Shown: positions 35,001-46,699 of the stretch, in pieces
Layout of the letters: every line of letters starts with the position of its first letter
How positions within the stretch are numbered: position 1 is the stretch's first letter
Assembly (NCBI GenBank): GCA_959347315.1
Contig: OY365807.1
Coordinates: 14,754,874 to 14,818,873 of the forward strand
Length of the DNA stretch: 64,000 nucleotides
DNA from: Bimastos eiseni
Taxonomy: Eukaryota > Annelida > Clitellata > Crassiclitellata > Lumbricidae
Direction of reading: 5' to 3'
Program-made: the position numbers and the translations under genes
Notes under the pieces: model-generated
What the model was told of the DNA's origin: nothing
The model's input: the letters and a program-made list of their open reading frames with translations, nothing else
Database searches by the model: none

Positions 35001-35496
35001 ATTCATTCATTTATTTCTCTCGATCGGGTCTTTACGCACTCTCGAACGGTAACCAGACCTGTGAGCATTTCTCACGATCGGTCTTTCTCTGTCAGCCTGT
35101 TGACTCCTACGATCAGGGCACGGTCCGTCTTGCGATCGACGGCAGAGGGGCCCACCCCGCCAGATCAGCGAAAAGCAGCACCAGCCTGACCGCGAGAGCG
35201 GCTGTCACTAGAGGTCGTATTTATATGGCAACACTCAACGATCCCTGGAGCGGTACGAGAACCACTCTACGTATGAAGCAGTACGAACCACTGCTCCACA
35301 TATATAGCGATGCACCGCATGTCAGGCTATACTCAAGCCAATTCATGCGTCTGCAAGCTATGCACTCAATTAAAAACCGCCGATCGGTCTTCCTTCCTAT
35401 GCGCAACACTGTAAAAAAATAGACGTAAAATAACACTATGGCGAGCCGATTATTTAAATAAATCATTCATTCAAGCCTTGTGGCCTGTCCGCCACA
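32077..35496 (+). mobile_element. Hairpin-array element, copy C (3420 bp)
   Basis: TGTGGCG starts at 32077 and CGCCACA ends at 35496, with a perfect TGTC duplication on both sides (32073-32076 and 35497-35500). The uninterrupted counterpart near 37958 shows the flanks joined, which fixes the ends independently. The interior is as in copy A: conserved head, open frame at 32853, recurring GGAGTA-ATGACC motif (33087, 33331, 33688, 34168, 34363, 34779), hairpins, ATATATAG at about 35299 and AATAAA at 35456-35461. Hairpins with perfect stems include 34035-34056, 34099-34117, 34296-34310 and 34403-34422. No known protein domain is present. Confidence 0.88.
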
Positions 35497-35749
35497 TGTC
35501 GACCTCAAACCTGATCAGGTCAACACAGAACTACCGTCCAGTTGCTTGCTAGAAAAAATGTGATTGTCCAAATGCATCACATTTTCTGTGTAGGGCACTG
35601 GCTTTGAGATAATATTAAGTAGGATACATTTTGATTTGTGTAGTACACTCATTACAAGTTTCTCAGACAGTTTGTTAATTTCGTTGTATGGATCCATGAC
35701 TGCCCCTCTGAGGTCTTTTTATTCTAGCCGTAACCCAAGCATTTCCATG

Positions 35750-35923
35750 CAAGGCCGTACCGAGCAACAATTGCGCCCTGTGCCTAGCATCAATCTGGCG
35801 CCCCCACATTTTTAAGGTAGTGCATTTTATGGAATAATAAGTTATTCTATCCTGAAATTTGCGCCTTTTCCACATTTGCGCCATGGACCAAGGCCCCGCT
35901 GGCTACCCCTCGGTACGGCACTG
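35750..35923. mobile_element. hAT-type MITE (174 bp)
   Basis: Ends CAAGGCCGTACCGAG and CTCGGTACGGCACTG are inverted repeats with two mismatches, flanked by a perfect 8 bp duplication TTTCCATG (35742-35749 and 35924-35931). The matching site in copy 1 of the tandem duplication (near 30130) has no insertion. Confidence 0.93.
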
Positions 35924-36138
35924 TTTCCATGTAAGCAGCCAATGCCATAGCAAAACAAGCAATTTGAGCTTCAGAATGCCAGACGATTGGTGGCATCAAG
36001 TCAGCAAAAATAAGTCTGCGATTTTTGAGCTATAGGCCCTACATTTAATTCTGTACAATACTTTATCAACTTAACAAAATGTACTCAATTAAGGCAATGT
36101 TTAGATTTATACAATATCAGCAGGTGTGTAAATTACAC

Positions 36139-36283
36139 AGGTCAGCGTATTCCGGCTGTTTTGGCACCGTCCATCCTGGAAGCTTCAGGTCAGGCCAGAG
36201 AAGTCCGGCAGTTTTGGCACCGTCCATCCTGGCTGCCTCAGGCCAGAGAATTCCGGCAGTTTTGGCACCGTCCATCCTGGTAG
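36139..36283. repeat. Three-unit minisatellite, about 55 bp
   Basis: CCGGCAGTTTTGGCACCGTC followed by CATCCTGG and a CTCAGGCCAGAGAA spacer occurs three times. It is absent from copy 1 of the surrounding duplication. Confidence 0.9.
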
Positions 36284-37270
36284 AGGTGCTGTGGCATCTG
36301 ACATGAAGCGTTACCTGTCTTCGGTTATCGAGACCTGTTCGTGACCGCCGTCAACTGACCGACTGTCCTGCAAGCGGCTATAGGTTAGTTTCAGTTTTTA
36401 TGAAGGTTTGCGAAAAATCCCATAGATTGGTTGGTAATAAAATCGTCAGGTCGTTTGGAAGATTCTAATTAAGTAGCAAAATGTCGACCAGGATAATGAA
36501 GAACAGAGCATTTTATATCTTCTCTGCCTGTCTCTTCCTACATTTCTCTTCCTCTTGTCTTAAGTCTACAGCTCTATTATCTCTATTTCCCTCTTGTTGG
36601 GTCTGCTCAAAGGCGTTAACACACCCTGCGCGATGGAGGCAAACCTCCTGGTCCAAGATGTCAGGAAGGCAAGATATTCCCCCCTAAGACTAATCAATTA
36701 TCCCCCACCTGAAATTGCCTTGGACCCTTCCTCCTATCTAGACGCCCCTGGGTTTGCTGACCCTATTTTCTCTTTTCTTGTGCCCAAAATGTTGTCTTAG
36801 GTGTGGCTGCCTCCCTGTTGTGGATGAATGGAACGAGATTATTGAAGAAGGCTTTTGGCAACATTGTCTCTATGCTTTGCTGTTGAAAAACAAATATTTT
36901 GGCATATTGCAGCTCAGTTAAATGATACATGTTTACAGTTACTGTTTGCTCTCTTTCAATCTATCCTACTCTACGTCTTTTTCTCCCTGTTATCTAGTTC
37001 ACTCCATTTCTTAACTTTATGACAGTTTGCATTATTGTTTTGTCTTTTAGAACTGACTGGAAACCATCACAGACGACCTGAGATGCCTGGAGAGTGGAGA
37101 TGTCATGGGACGAAAACGAGAAGGACCTGGACATGGACAGAGGAGACGAGTGGAGGAGGAGGAGCTGCGTTGCTCGATATGAAGACCTACACTGGAAGGA
37201 CTACAGTACTAAGTTAAGTTTTAGAATTCTAAGCTACAGAATTAATTGCTTTATACTAGGTTAGATGAAT

Positions 37271-37516
37271 GTGGGACGCGGTAGTGTAGCGATATACGTT
37301 CTATGCCGTGTTAGAAGGTTGCAGGTTCGAATCTACCTCAAGCCACTCCGTAGTGACCCTGGTCACCGGACAAGTGGATTGTCCAGAATCGTCTGCAAGG
37401 AAGGAAGGCAATTGGAAATCACCTTACCCTTGTAAAACGTGGGTGGCATATAAGTCAATTAATGGACCTGTCTGAGGGCTAAGGACTCATCATCGTCATC
37501 GTCATCATCATCATCA
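37271..37516 (+). mobile_element. tRNA-derived SINE, second family, with ATC tail
   Basis: Head GTGGGACGCGGTAGTGTAGC with a weak A box, B box GGTTCGAATC at 37324-37333, then a unique body ending CTAAGGACTCATCATCGTCA. Copy 1 of the duplication keeps only the 3' part (from about 31088) before the expanded ATC run. Confidence 0.6.
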
Positions 37517-38529
37517 GACTGTTTCATTACTTTCTATCTCCGTTCTCAGTGCATTCTGTGTTTTTCATTTCCATTTCACTGCCCTACTCTGAGTTTTTAC
37601 TCTAGATCTCCGTTCTCATTATCTTTTTTGTCTTATTCTTCACTTACTCCTGGTCCGTTTCGGTATACGTTAGTTTTAGATCCGTCCCTGTATTCTCCTT
37701 TGATTAAGTTCTGATAACTGATTGCCTCCACAACGACCACAAGTAAACAATTCAACACGAATAAGTTCCATCTAAATGCACAGACGAAAAGAAAATGGGG
37801 TACAGTATAAAAATTATGCTGCTACAAATAACTAATCGTAATCGTTAACTTCTCAAAACCTTTAAAGCGCCACTCGAAAGCCAAATTCAGGACACCAGTT
37901 TATTGAATGATTATGTTGCGTTCAGTCTGATATGAGAAGATTAAGTGGTTCGAAGATAGTTTTGTATTCACCTCAGACCTGAGGTCAACACAGAACCACC
38001 TTCCAAACTGCTTGCTTGCGTCACATTTTCTCTGTAGGGCCCTGACTGCATAATATTAAGTAGCTTACATTTGGGTAGTCCACTCATTACAAGTCTCTCA
38101 GGCAGTTCATTATTTCTCATTTTGATGTAGTACTCGACGTAGTTGTCTGTGATTGAACGTTATTAGACGTTACAATCAGAGGGGTATAAGCAGATACTCT
38201 AAACAATATAACCTACATTATGCTCTCAATCTCTCACTCACTTTAACCGTACTTCTCACTCATAATAGTATGTACTGCCTCTGCTGCGTCCATATTATTT
38301 CAGTTTCGATCTTACTTTCAGTCTCATGTTTGTCGTACTTTTTCTCAACCAAACGGCATATTTTCTTCATCGCACTGTATATTGACCAATTTATCTCTGC
38401 GTATGCCTATCTAATAATAATTTTCTCGATACACTTGTCTATCTGTCATCCTATGTGCCTCCTTATCTATCAATTGCTGCATAGATCTGTTTATTCATGC
38501 ATCAATTTATCTAATATTTCTTGCTCAAT

Positions 38530-38900
38530 CTTATCTATCTAGATATCTATCTGTGTATGTAGGCCTACCTATTGATCAATTCAGTTATCTATATGTGCAT
38601 CAATTTATCTAGTTATCAATTCTTCTATTTCTCTATCTGTAATTTCTCTCTTTCTCAGCCTTATCTATCTATCTCTATAGATCTGTCTAATATTTATCTA
38701 TCTCCATTTATCATCTATGACTCTCTCTATTAATCTATCTATCTATTTGTCTGTCTGTCTATCTATGTATCTATCTGTCTATCTATCTGTCTATGCAGTC
38801 TTTCTTTCTGTATCTGCCATGTCTATCTATCTATCAATCAATCTCCATTTAGGCCTAGGCCTATCATCTATTTCTCTCTCTATCTCTTACACCCAATCGC
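38530..38900. repeat. TCTATC-rich degenerate microsatellite
   Basis: Loose (TCTA)n/(TCTG)n runs, densest at 38735-38835. The Ser/Leu/Tyr-rich frames at 38153-38938 are artefacts of this composition. Confidence 0.85.
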
Positions 38901-38949
38901 TAGCCCTGTCTTTTGTTTTTTCTCAATCTTCAAACTAAGTGTCTCTTGT

Positions 38950-41900
38950 TCACTCTTTCGATATCGCTGCAGTGTCTGTTCTCTCGCTCTCCGTTTCCTC
39001 TCATTCATTTTTACTCTCACGGACTTTGTTTTCGATTACTTATTGACTTATAGGCCTATGCTTGTGTAGGCCTATGTCGTTTCCGAACCTTCTCTGGCTA
39101 TAGTATTTCTATGCGCAATCATGTCTCTGATTTGCGTCTTTTCGCGTTTTGCCCCAACGACAATGCTTGCCTTGCATTTCAATCCAAGTAAAAGCAAATA
39201 ACTCAAATTGAAAATTTCTAAAATTGGCCTATTTGTGGGTGATGACAAACTTGTGATAACTTTCTACTGCCTGAGAGCTGCAATGAATGGCCTACGAAGA
39301 CCTTTTTGCCAACACCTCCTCGTGGTGGTCTCTAGGCGTGCAGTTAATCCAACTGGTTGACTGCATGGCGAAGATTGGCAGCAGCACGTTGCCATTCTCT
39401 GTCTGTTTTCAGGATAGTGTGCTGTGCTGTTACTGCTGTACTAGCTAGGCTATCTGATGACCAAGCTAGCTCTTAATTTACAGACGGTGGCGACAATATC
39501 TTATTTTGGTAAGCTTACTTCTATGCGTTAACGTTTTGCAGCAAAGTTATCCACTGTAATGACAATGGGCCTACTAGTAAGTTATATATATATATATATA
39601 TATATATACCTGTAAGGTGATAGCAATCAATAACTCAAACATTGCACCATTATTTGACTAGGCCTACTGGGTCCCATCAACACACGTCTTCATGAGAATC
39701 TTGGCAGTTCAGGTATTTCATATAGTTTAAACAGAAACACGTACAACACAGGTCTAGCATGTAATATTCGACAGCTGCATTCAAAAACATTCTGTACAAT
39801 CATGATCAATTTGTAGATCAAAGCTGAAGATCACATGATACTGCTTATCTTCTAGGATGACACTTTCATAGGCCTACATTGCACTTAGCACAGACGATTC
39901 GCCAGTTTCCTTGAAGGCTTTAGCAAACTAAATTTCAATGAGCATGGTCATGCTTCAATAGGAATAGTCATGGTTGGTAGAGTATCATTTTCATTTGTAA
40001 ACACATTCTTCAATCTTGCTTATTGTTGCCAGATACAGTGAGAGTCCAAGGAGGACACAGACAGCTGGGAAGGGGGACAAGTGATATAGTTGTTCCGCCT
40101 CTCTCGAATAATCAGCCACCAAATATGGTAAAGTCGTAGACTAAGATATGACACTCAATGTATCTGAATATTCGCGTCACCTACCTGGGATTGGATGGGT
40201 CGCGATTGTCGTTGCTAAGATACCGCCCATCCAGTCGCTACGTGATGCCATGGTTTGTGTGCTTTGACCGCCATACAGATCAAAATAGTAAATACACAGC
40301 GGAGATATATAGGAAGTGTTACATCTTAGTCTTTAAGCCACCAAAATTACCCAAAATACTAAACCATCTCATTAACTCATCAAAGTCTCACCTCTTGATA
40401 TTTCTCCACAGGTCTTTCACTCGAAACTGAAAACATTGCTCTTACGCAAATCCTATTCCGTTCTCTCCTCTTAGTGCAATAACCGTTTCAATTCTGAAGC
40501 TCATCCACTTTGACTGTCTTTCAGCCTGATCCCTCTATACCTAGAACCGATCCCAGTAAACGATTATTTTACTAAGCACCTGTGCATAAGCTGATACTCG
40601 CAAGTTCGCGCATTTACCCCTATTTATAGAAATCGAGAGATTACGATATCGAACTTGTCACAATTCTACCATCTTTGCTTGTCACTTAAAGCTGAAGTTT
40701 ACTTACTTACGTATCTTAAATTGCTTCCAAAACGTCAGTATTCATGGTTCTTGTTTGTTTTCAGGTATCACGTTGTTTCTGTTATTCTTAGTGAAAAACC
40801 CGGATACTTTTTTGTTAAGAATTCTGTTTATTCGCTTGCGTGCAGTTTTATTCCTACATTATGACTGGCTATGGGGAATAATTGTAATATTTTCTATCAA
40901 TGAGTTATTAAGATCACAAGCATGACCAAGCGATAATATAGTATTCTTGACTACAGCATGGTTGGTTAAGTTGAGAAAGCTTACAACAGTATGCGATGGA
41001 TGATGAGATAAAACGTGTGCATCTTTAGACAATCATTCATTTAGACGTCCCCGATTATTCGTGCATTATACCTGTCGTTTCGGTATTACAGTTTGAATTC
41101 AGCATTTCTAATTTTGTTCGCACACACCAGAATTATATAAGTTTGAAATAGTTGCATTGGAACAATAAGGAAAGAATGGGTACGGGTTGGGACTTTGACC
41201 ATGGACCGAATTTCACCAAATTTTACCCGAAGATACTTGGCACCAAATGTAGTCAAACGGGCTAATTCCCGATTTGGGGGAATTGACCCTAACTTTTTTT
41301 AATGATTTTTCAAAGTTCCCATGAAACCATGTGAAAGTGCTGTTGTTTATCTTTTTCGGAAGTTATGTCGAGCGTGCGCGTATTCACAATCTTTACAGAT
41401 TGTATAGCGTAATATTTACTCAATTTCTTTAGTGCAATGCCTCTTAGACCTTCAAAAAATGTGATATGCTTTACGTATTACGTAGAGAAATACCCCATGC
41501 CAAATGCTTGTCATAACCTGGGTAATCTTTCATTTTGCGTCCAAAATTGTGCGCCCATAGTAGCATATAGTTTCAGTGGCTATCAGTCTTACTCCTAAAC
41601 CTGTGTTGTGTGTGCGTGCATGTGTGTTAAAATATGTCTAAATTTGTCATATTGCATGATGATACAATTGGTTATAATGGTGGAATTATTTGGGAGACTA
41701 AAATAATAGATTACCAAGGCATGAATACTTATAAAGATGAGGCTGGTATTATAGACTTTTGATTAGTTTACTTCTACTTGAGTCGAATAGCATTTTGATT
41801 GGTCTTTTGTTGTGGTAAACCCATTCTAAATGATTATTTCTCTTGTAAGCTTGTCATTTTTAGTATTATAAAACTGCTTTTTTGGAAATGTCTTTTTTTA

Positions 41901-42085
41901 CTTTTCATTTACGATGATGAAATGCTAAGACTATAATAATGGTGGAATAATAGGCAAACAATTATAATAATCGCTTAAGCATCGTGCTACGACACATGCA
42001 TGGATGATGATGAAAATGTACGTTTTAAACTACTTAATTGGTGTTTAGTCAAAATCTGATAATGCACTTCATTTGCCTTGCATAT
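38950..42085. other. Long intergenic stretch, no supported gene
   Basis: AT-rich, with a short (TA)n at 39584-39608. Open frames of 69-90 codons (40158, 40655) have no recognisable motif, coding bias or splice context. No RNA gene seen. Confidence 0.5.
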
Positions 42086-42092
42086 TACATCA

Positions 42093-42650
42093 CTAGCTGG
42101 AAAACCCGGCGTTGCCCGGGTTGAGACAGGTTTTTGGTCGAGGAGAGCAGGAAGAGGGCGGCCACGGGATTCACCAACCCCTACTGGGTGTCCCAGGTGT
42201 TCCCAGAGCGAACGGCAAAGGTTTTGAGTGTATACCTGTAAAAGTGTGAAAATGCATAAACAGAATTGTGTAAAGACACTGATGCATACAAAGTACTTAC
42301 CACTGTGCACGCGATGGCCAACTACTGCTACCTGTACGATATGTCCAAAACCGTCCATGACGATGTAAAAGAAGAAGAGGTGTGTGGCAGACAGATATTG
42401 TGTGCGATTGTGGGCAAATGTACAGCAGGTGACACGCTCCTGGCGACTGAACAGGAAACTTTTTGGCCCTGGAAACCAGGAAGAGGGCAGCCGCAGGGTT
42501 CACTAACCCTTCGACTGCGTGTCCCAGGTATTCCCACGAGCCAACGGTGACGGTTTCCAGTCAATAGCCCTTAAACTGTGCAATTGAATAGCCAAACAGA
42601 CAGACAGAAGCACACACAGAATCCTCTCTTTATATGTAGAGATTTGCATC
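42093..42650. mobile_element. Dispersed repeat with internal duplication
   Basis: Begins AGCTGGAAAACCCGGCGTTG followed by CCCGGGTT, a string I associate with a widespread animal repeat, and ends with a CAGACAGACAG run and CTCTTTATATGTAGAG. Two internal copies of a unit of about 130 bp (around 42150-42250 and 42480-42575) share CAGGAAGAGGGC, GTGTCCCAGGT, TTCCCA and GCCAACGG-type words, about 327 bp apart. I cannot assign a class. Confidence 0.6.
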
Positions 42651-42968
42651 TGTTTATTTTGTAAAGACACTAAAGCAAATTAATTGGTGGCATGTATTCC
42701 AGAAGTAAAAGCTGAAAAAACTGCAGAAATATTATTTTGACCTCATTGTGGATTTGCAATATATGTTTCTTTGTTATGTTTGTTTTAGCTACTGTGTTGT
42801 ATCCTGTCTGTCATCTCTTAATTACGAAAAAAGAATTGCTGGAAATTTTTTAATGAGATAAGGACAACATTTTATGAAATTCAATGTGAACAAAAGAAGA
42901 ATACAGTTAAAACATCTCTAATTAATACATCTCCAAGTTGCTGCAACACAGCCTTCAAAAACACAATC

Positions 42969-45332
42969 ATGGGTGCTACTGGTGATGTTGAGAAGAAAAT
43001 GAAGAAAAGAAATGGCAGTAAAGTAGTTACCACTAATATAGACTCGAGCTTGAATAAAGAGAAAGTTTTGGAAAGCAATTCATCTGAAATTAAGAAAAAA
43101 AGAAAGCATGATGTTTCTGAGTCAGCTAGTGCTGTGCCAGCTAAGAAACCTAAAAAGGAATCGTCTAAGGCAAAGGAAAAATTGAAATCCTTGTCGAAAA
43201 GGAAGTGGAAGAAAATAAAGACGAAAATGAAGAATAAGAAGGCAAAGAAAGTACTAGAAACTGATGGTGAAGAAGCTGAGAAATCCTCTGTTGGTTCCCA
43301 GATCTCATCCCTAGAATATCTAAAACAATGGAAGAATGACAAGAGCAACTGGTCATTTCAAAAAGTCAGACAGGTCTGGCTTCTGCAAAACATGTACAAG
43401 ATGGAGAGGGTTAGTAAAAGTTTCTGTGACTGACTTCATGTATTCTTTATTTATGTAGTGCCAATTTAGGGACGAGATCTCAACAAAAGCATACATGTTT
43501 CATGTTTCTGTACGTTTTTGTGTCCGATCAGACCGACTTTGTAGAGTATACCAGATACAGGAATGTGAATAGGCATTGGTAAACTCTCAATAAATGCCAA
43601 TATGCATTACTGACCTTTTAGGAGTTCCACAGGGATCTTTGGGCTAGTGCTGTACTGATAGCACTTTTTGCTGATTATGGTTATACTTCATATAGCCGAT
43701 TATTGAAATTGATGAAGCTGATTAATTCAAAATGTGTTTCATCAAAATATTAATTTCCAAAGAAGAGACCTACTAATGTAAGCATATGTTTTGCTGCTCA
43801 CCGTGATAAAAATGGTGGCTGTTTGGGCTTTGTGGTTGCACTGATCGTAATTATTATTAAGCGGACTATTTGTACAGCGCCGTAATGCAACCATGCCGCT
43901 ATAAGAGTGCTAACATATGACTTTGAGTCATATACTCAAAGTTAATCCCAGCCTACATTTGCACAGATTTTCAACTAAAAACATTTTCTGACAGGTTTCA
44001 TGCCACGAATATTACCGTTCTCTGACATCATTGAATTTCTCTGGTGATGTACCAATGCGATTATGTGTCTACAGTGCCTAGCAAGTAGAATAATGCTAAG
44101 TATAAAGATAAATCAGGAGTGAAACATTAAGTTAAGTTAGGGGTCAAATGTGATTTCTGGAAAATCAGATGCACATCCTGAAGAAGTTATGTTGTAGTGA
44201 ATTAATTACCAAGTCACATGACCACCACAGAGGATATTAAAACTTGCACCAGCGTATGCATGGTGGCTGATCGGTTAGAGCGGTCAGTGTAAGCTGAGGG
44301 AGCGGGTTCGACTCTCGTCCAAGGCGTCACTGTGTAGGGACCTTGAGCAAGTCCTTTGCACACAATTGCTCTGCATTACAACTGCAGTTGAGGCGTGTGT
44401 GCACTTCTGAACTAAACTATAAGAAGGGCGATGTCAATTAACAGTTGTATTGTATGCAGGTGCACCTGCATGTAGCTGTCTATCGCAAAATGATTGATTT
44501 AATATGCTAGGATTATTACACCATTAGATACCTGATGAAGACTTTGCAATACTACTGGAATACCTCGAAGGTCTACAAGGTGCTGCTAGAAAAATTACGG
44601 TGGAAAAAGCAGAAAAGATAATGAAAGATGCTGATGACACAGATGATGTCGAAGCAGGTCAGACCAAGAGAATACCAACTATCTCTTTGTTATATTTAAT
44701 GATTGCACAGTAAACTTGAACCTTATGATTTTACCGCTACCTCTGGGGATTATCCATGAAGGACGACTGCAGAGTTGGATGGAGGTCACCCAAATAAGGA
44801 TGGGGAGGGGATATCAGCATATAAATTTTCTGAATTCAGTAGGCATTTCCTGTTTGATGTCTAAAGCATTGTCAGGCATGTGACCATTGTCATCATTGTA
44901 CAATAAAATTATATACCTCTTTAGTATTCTCTTTTTTTGACCAGCTCTGTTCTGGTTAGCATCTTTTTATGTTTGGCAGTGTTGTTTAGTTTCTGGTTAT
45001 AATTATTAAGTTTATAAGGTAAATGCTCATTTTACTGATTAACTAAAGGCTACAATCAACAGGTGAAACAGCTTGGAATGTTTGCAGCTTCAAAATAAAT
45101 TGTCAAATCTATACTGTGCATCAGGATTCAAACCCTGGAGACTGAGGTGACATGTAAATGCATTATCAATCTGCCACAGTTTTACCTGTTTGAGTATATT
45201 TACTGTTTGCTATTTTTGTCTACCTTCTTGAATCAAGTGCATGAATGTTTTCTTACTATTTATTTTACAGAAAAGTCAACATTCTCCGAAGAACAGCTTG
45301 ATAGGGTTCGACAAGTATTGCAGCTACTTTAA
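42969..45332 (+). CDS. C7orf50: C7orf50 homologue (WKF domain protein), three exons
   Basis: Exons are 42969-43409, 44528-44657 and 45271-45332, joining in frame (phases 0 and 1) to 210 codons. Donors are AGG|GTTAGT and GCAG|GTCAGA; acceptors are CCATTAG| and TTTTACAG|. Residues 1-105 are Lys-rich with several nuclear-localisation-type clusters (KKKRKH, KKPKKE, KRKWKKIKTK). Residues 113-175 are the WKF (DUF2373) domain: LEYLKQW, NWSFQKVRQVWLLQNMY, then PDEDFAILLEYLEGLQGAAR. The end RVRQVLQLL matches the conserved C-terminus of vertebrate C7orf50. The human protein is nucleolar and RNA-associated; its exact role is not settled. The gene converges on the LYSET homologue. Confidence 0.92.
44255..44442 (+). 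mobile_element. tRNA-derived SINE, copy 2 (intron 1 of the C7orf50 homologue)
   Basis: Same family as 18383-18606: A box TGGCTGATCGG (44264-44274), B box GGTTCGACTC (44305-44314), body GGGACCTTGAGCAAGTCCTT and TTGCTCTGCATTACAACTGCA, end GGGCGATGTCAATTAA. It lacks the duplicated segment found between the boxes of copy 1, so this one is closer to the tRNA layout. It lies in the sense orientation inside the first intron. Confidence 0.88.
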
Positions 45333-45356
45333 CAGGACATTAAAGCTTCAAAATGT

Positions 45357-45363
45357 TTTTAAT
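45357..45363 (+). terminator. Likely poly(A) signal of the C7orf50 homologue
   Basis: AATAAA occurs about 25 bases after the stop codon at 45330-45332, with a T-rich stretch downstream. No competing strong signal is nearer. Confidence 0.6.
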
Positions 45364-45505
45364 AAATTCAAAAGAAATCTTATCATTTAGACTAAGCACG
45401 ATTTTTTTGTATACATCAAGGACGTCTGCAGAGGGAAAGGGAGGGTCACACAACTGCAGATTTGTAGAAATTCTGCCCAATTCATTTATCTATTCACACA
45501 GTGTC

Positions 45506-45575
45506 TTAACGCTTTAACGACCAGCATGACTAAAGTGTAAGGCATAATCAATAACACTGGTCGTTTATGGGTTAA
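45506..45575. mobile_element. 70 bp TTAA-flanked mini-MITE
   Basis: TTAA, then CGCTTTAACGACCAG, then 30 bases, then CTGGTCGTTTATGGG, then TTAA. The inner ends are inverted repeats with few mismatches. TTAA duplication points to piggyBac or Kolobok type. A second copy lies at 47403. Confidence 0.75.
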
Positions 45576-46244
45576 ACACTAACTGCAGTCAGACATTACT
45601 CTAATTCTGAGCAGCTTCTCATTCGAATCCCTCCAGTGAAGACGGTGGTGTCAAATATCCTACTGTGTAACAGTTTGCCCTGCGTGATCAGCTGAAATAA
45701 TGTAGTCTTGAGTGTATTCTACCAGAGAGAATATCCATACAGGGTGTGGCACTGTGAGTGGTCATGTTCACTAAGAAGGGAACGAGAGGTACAAAGTATG
45801 TAATTTTTGCATCATTTATAGATGGCCCTGAGATGTAAAATTATTAGAAGTAACACTGACTGGTGTTTTAACAATATATATATATATATATATCACAATT
45901 TGGTGTTAACTGAAACCAAACTCAATTAGAAAGAAGATTATACAGTTATCCAACAAAGTTCACTATTTTAAATTACTCTATCAAACATGTTAAATAACTG
46001 CAACAATGCATGATTTGAATTCAGATAGCATGATTTGTATATAGTAGCCAGTCGAACATCATTTTCATCACATAGACTACCATATATTAAGGTGTTCAGA
46101 TCAAATAAAAATACCACAAGAATAATGAATCAAGTAGAACTGTAACCTTTATAAATACAATCTTAAAAATTGTCTGCATAAAAATGAAAATCAGAAAGCA
46201 CCAGTGGACACAAAATTACTAGCAACACAGATCATTTGAATTAT

Positions 46245-46676
46245 CTATGTCCTACACCATGATCTTGCAGAACAGTAACAGTATACGGGCCACAGGCGCA
46301 TACAGACTGGAGGCATTTCAGGTCGCGTACACATCCACAGATAACAGAAAACTTGCAGATAAAAAGATGAAAAAATTGCAATAAACAAAACAAAAGGAAT
46401 GTCGAAGATGTGCTGCACGAAAAGCCAGATGTCACTCGATGGAGTAGGATTGACCACTTTGGTTGATTGGAAGAATTTCTGCTGCAGTGTAATGCCTACT
46501 AGCTTTGAGTTTGGTTCTCGCAAGTCCTCGGCAAGTTTAGCTGTATGAACATCAGTGTGTTCCAGTGCATAGATGCTGTAGTGTTCATTGATTTGGAAGA
46601 TGTAATAGAGAAATGTACATGTGCAAATTAAGTAGAGAAACAGCAGTAACCATGCCAAACGCTGACGAAAGGTCAT
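46245..46676 (-). CDS. LYSET: TMEM251/LYSET homologue, Golgi lysosomal-enzyme trafficking factor
   Basis: 143 codons in one coding exon. The N-terminus TFRQRLAWLLLFLYL closely follows vertebrate LYSET, as do YYIFQINEHY and ALEH. Membrane spans are near residues 8-27 and 91-114, with a less conserved loop between them that is longer than in human (131 residues). The CTRP motif after the second span also matches. In mammals LYSET holds GlcNAc-1-phosphotransferase in the Golgi so that lysosomal enzymes receive mannose-6-phosphate. The last 25 residues diverge, so a small frame change there is possible. TGTTTTTCAG at about 46697 just upstream is a likely 3' splice site of a 5'-UTR intron. Confidence 0.88.
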   Translation of the reverse strand: MTFRQRLAWLLLFLYLICTCTFLYYIFQINEHYSIYALEHTDVHTAKLAEDLREPNSKLVGITLQQKFFQSTKVVNPTPSSDIWLFVQHIFDIPFVLFIAIFSSFYLQVFCYLWMCTRPEMPPVCMRLWPVYCYCSARSWCRT

Positions 46677-46699
46677 TTTCGTAATACACCATCATCTGA

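Larger units (their letters stand above)
35700..38130. repeat. Large tandem duplication, copy 2
   Basis: Partner of copy 1 at 30.1-35.7 kb. It lacks the 3.4 kb element but has gained a hAT MITE (35750-35923), a three-unit minisatellite (36139-36283) and a full-length SINE (37271-37490). It ends in the same CACTCATTACAAG-TCTCTCAG-CAG region that ends copy 1. Confidence 0.9.

Noticed and set aside
45121..45160. Possible minus-strand tRNA around GGTTTGAATCC
   Set aside because: Only the T arm is visible; it lies in an intron and does not fold into a cloverleaf.
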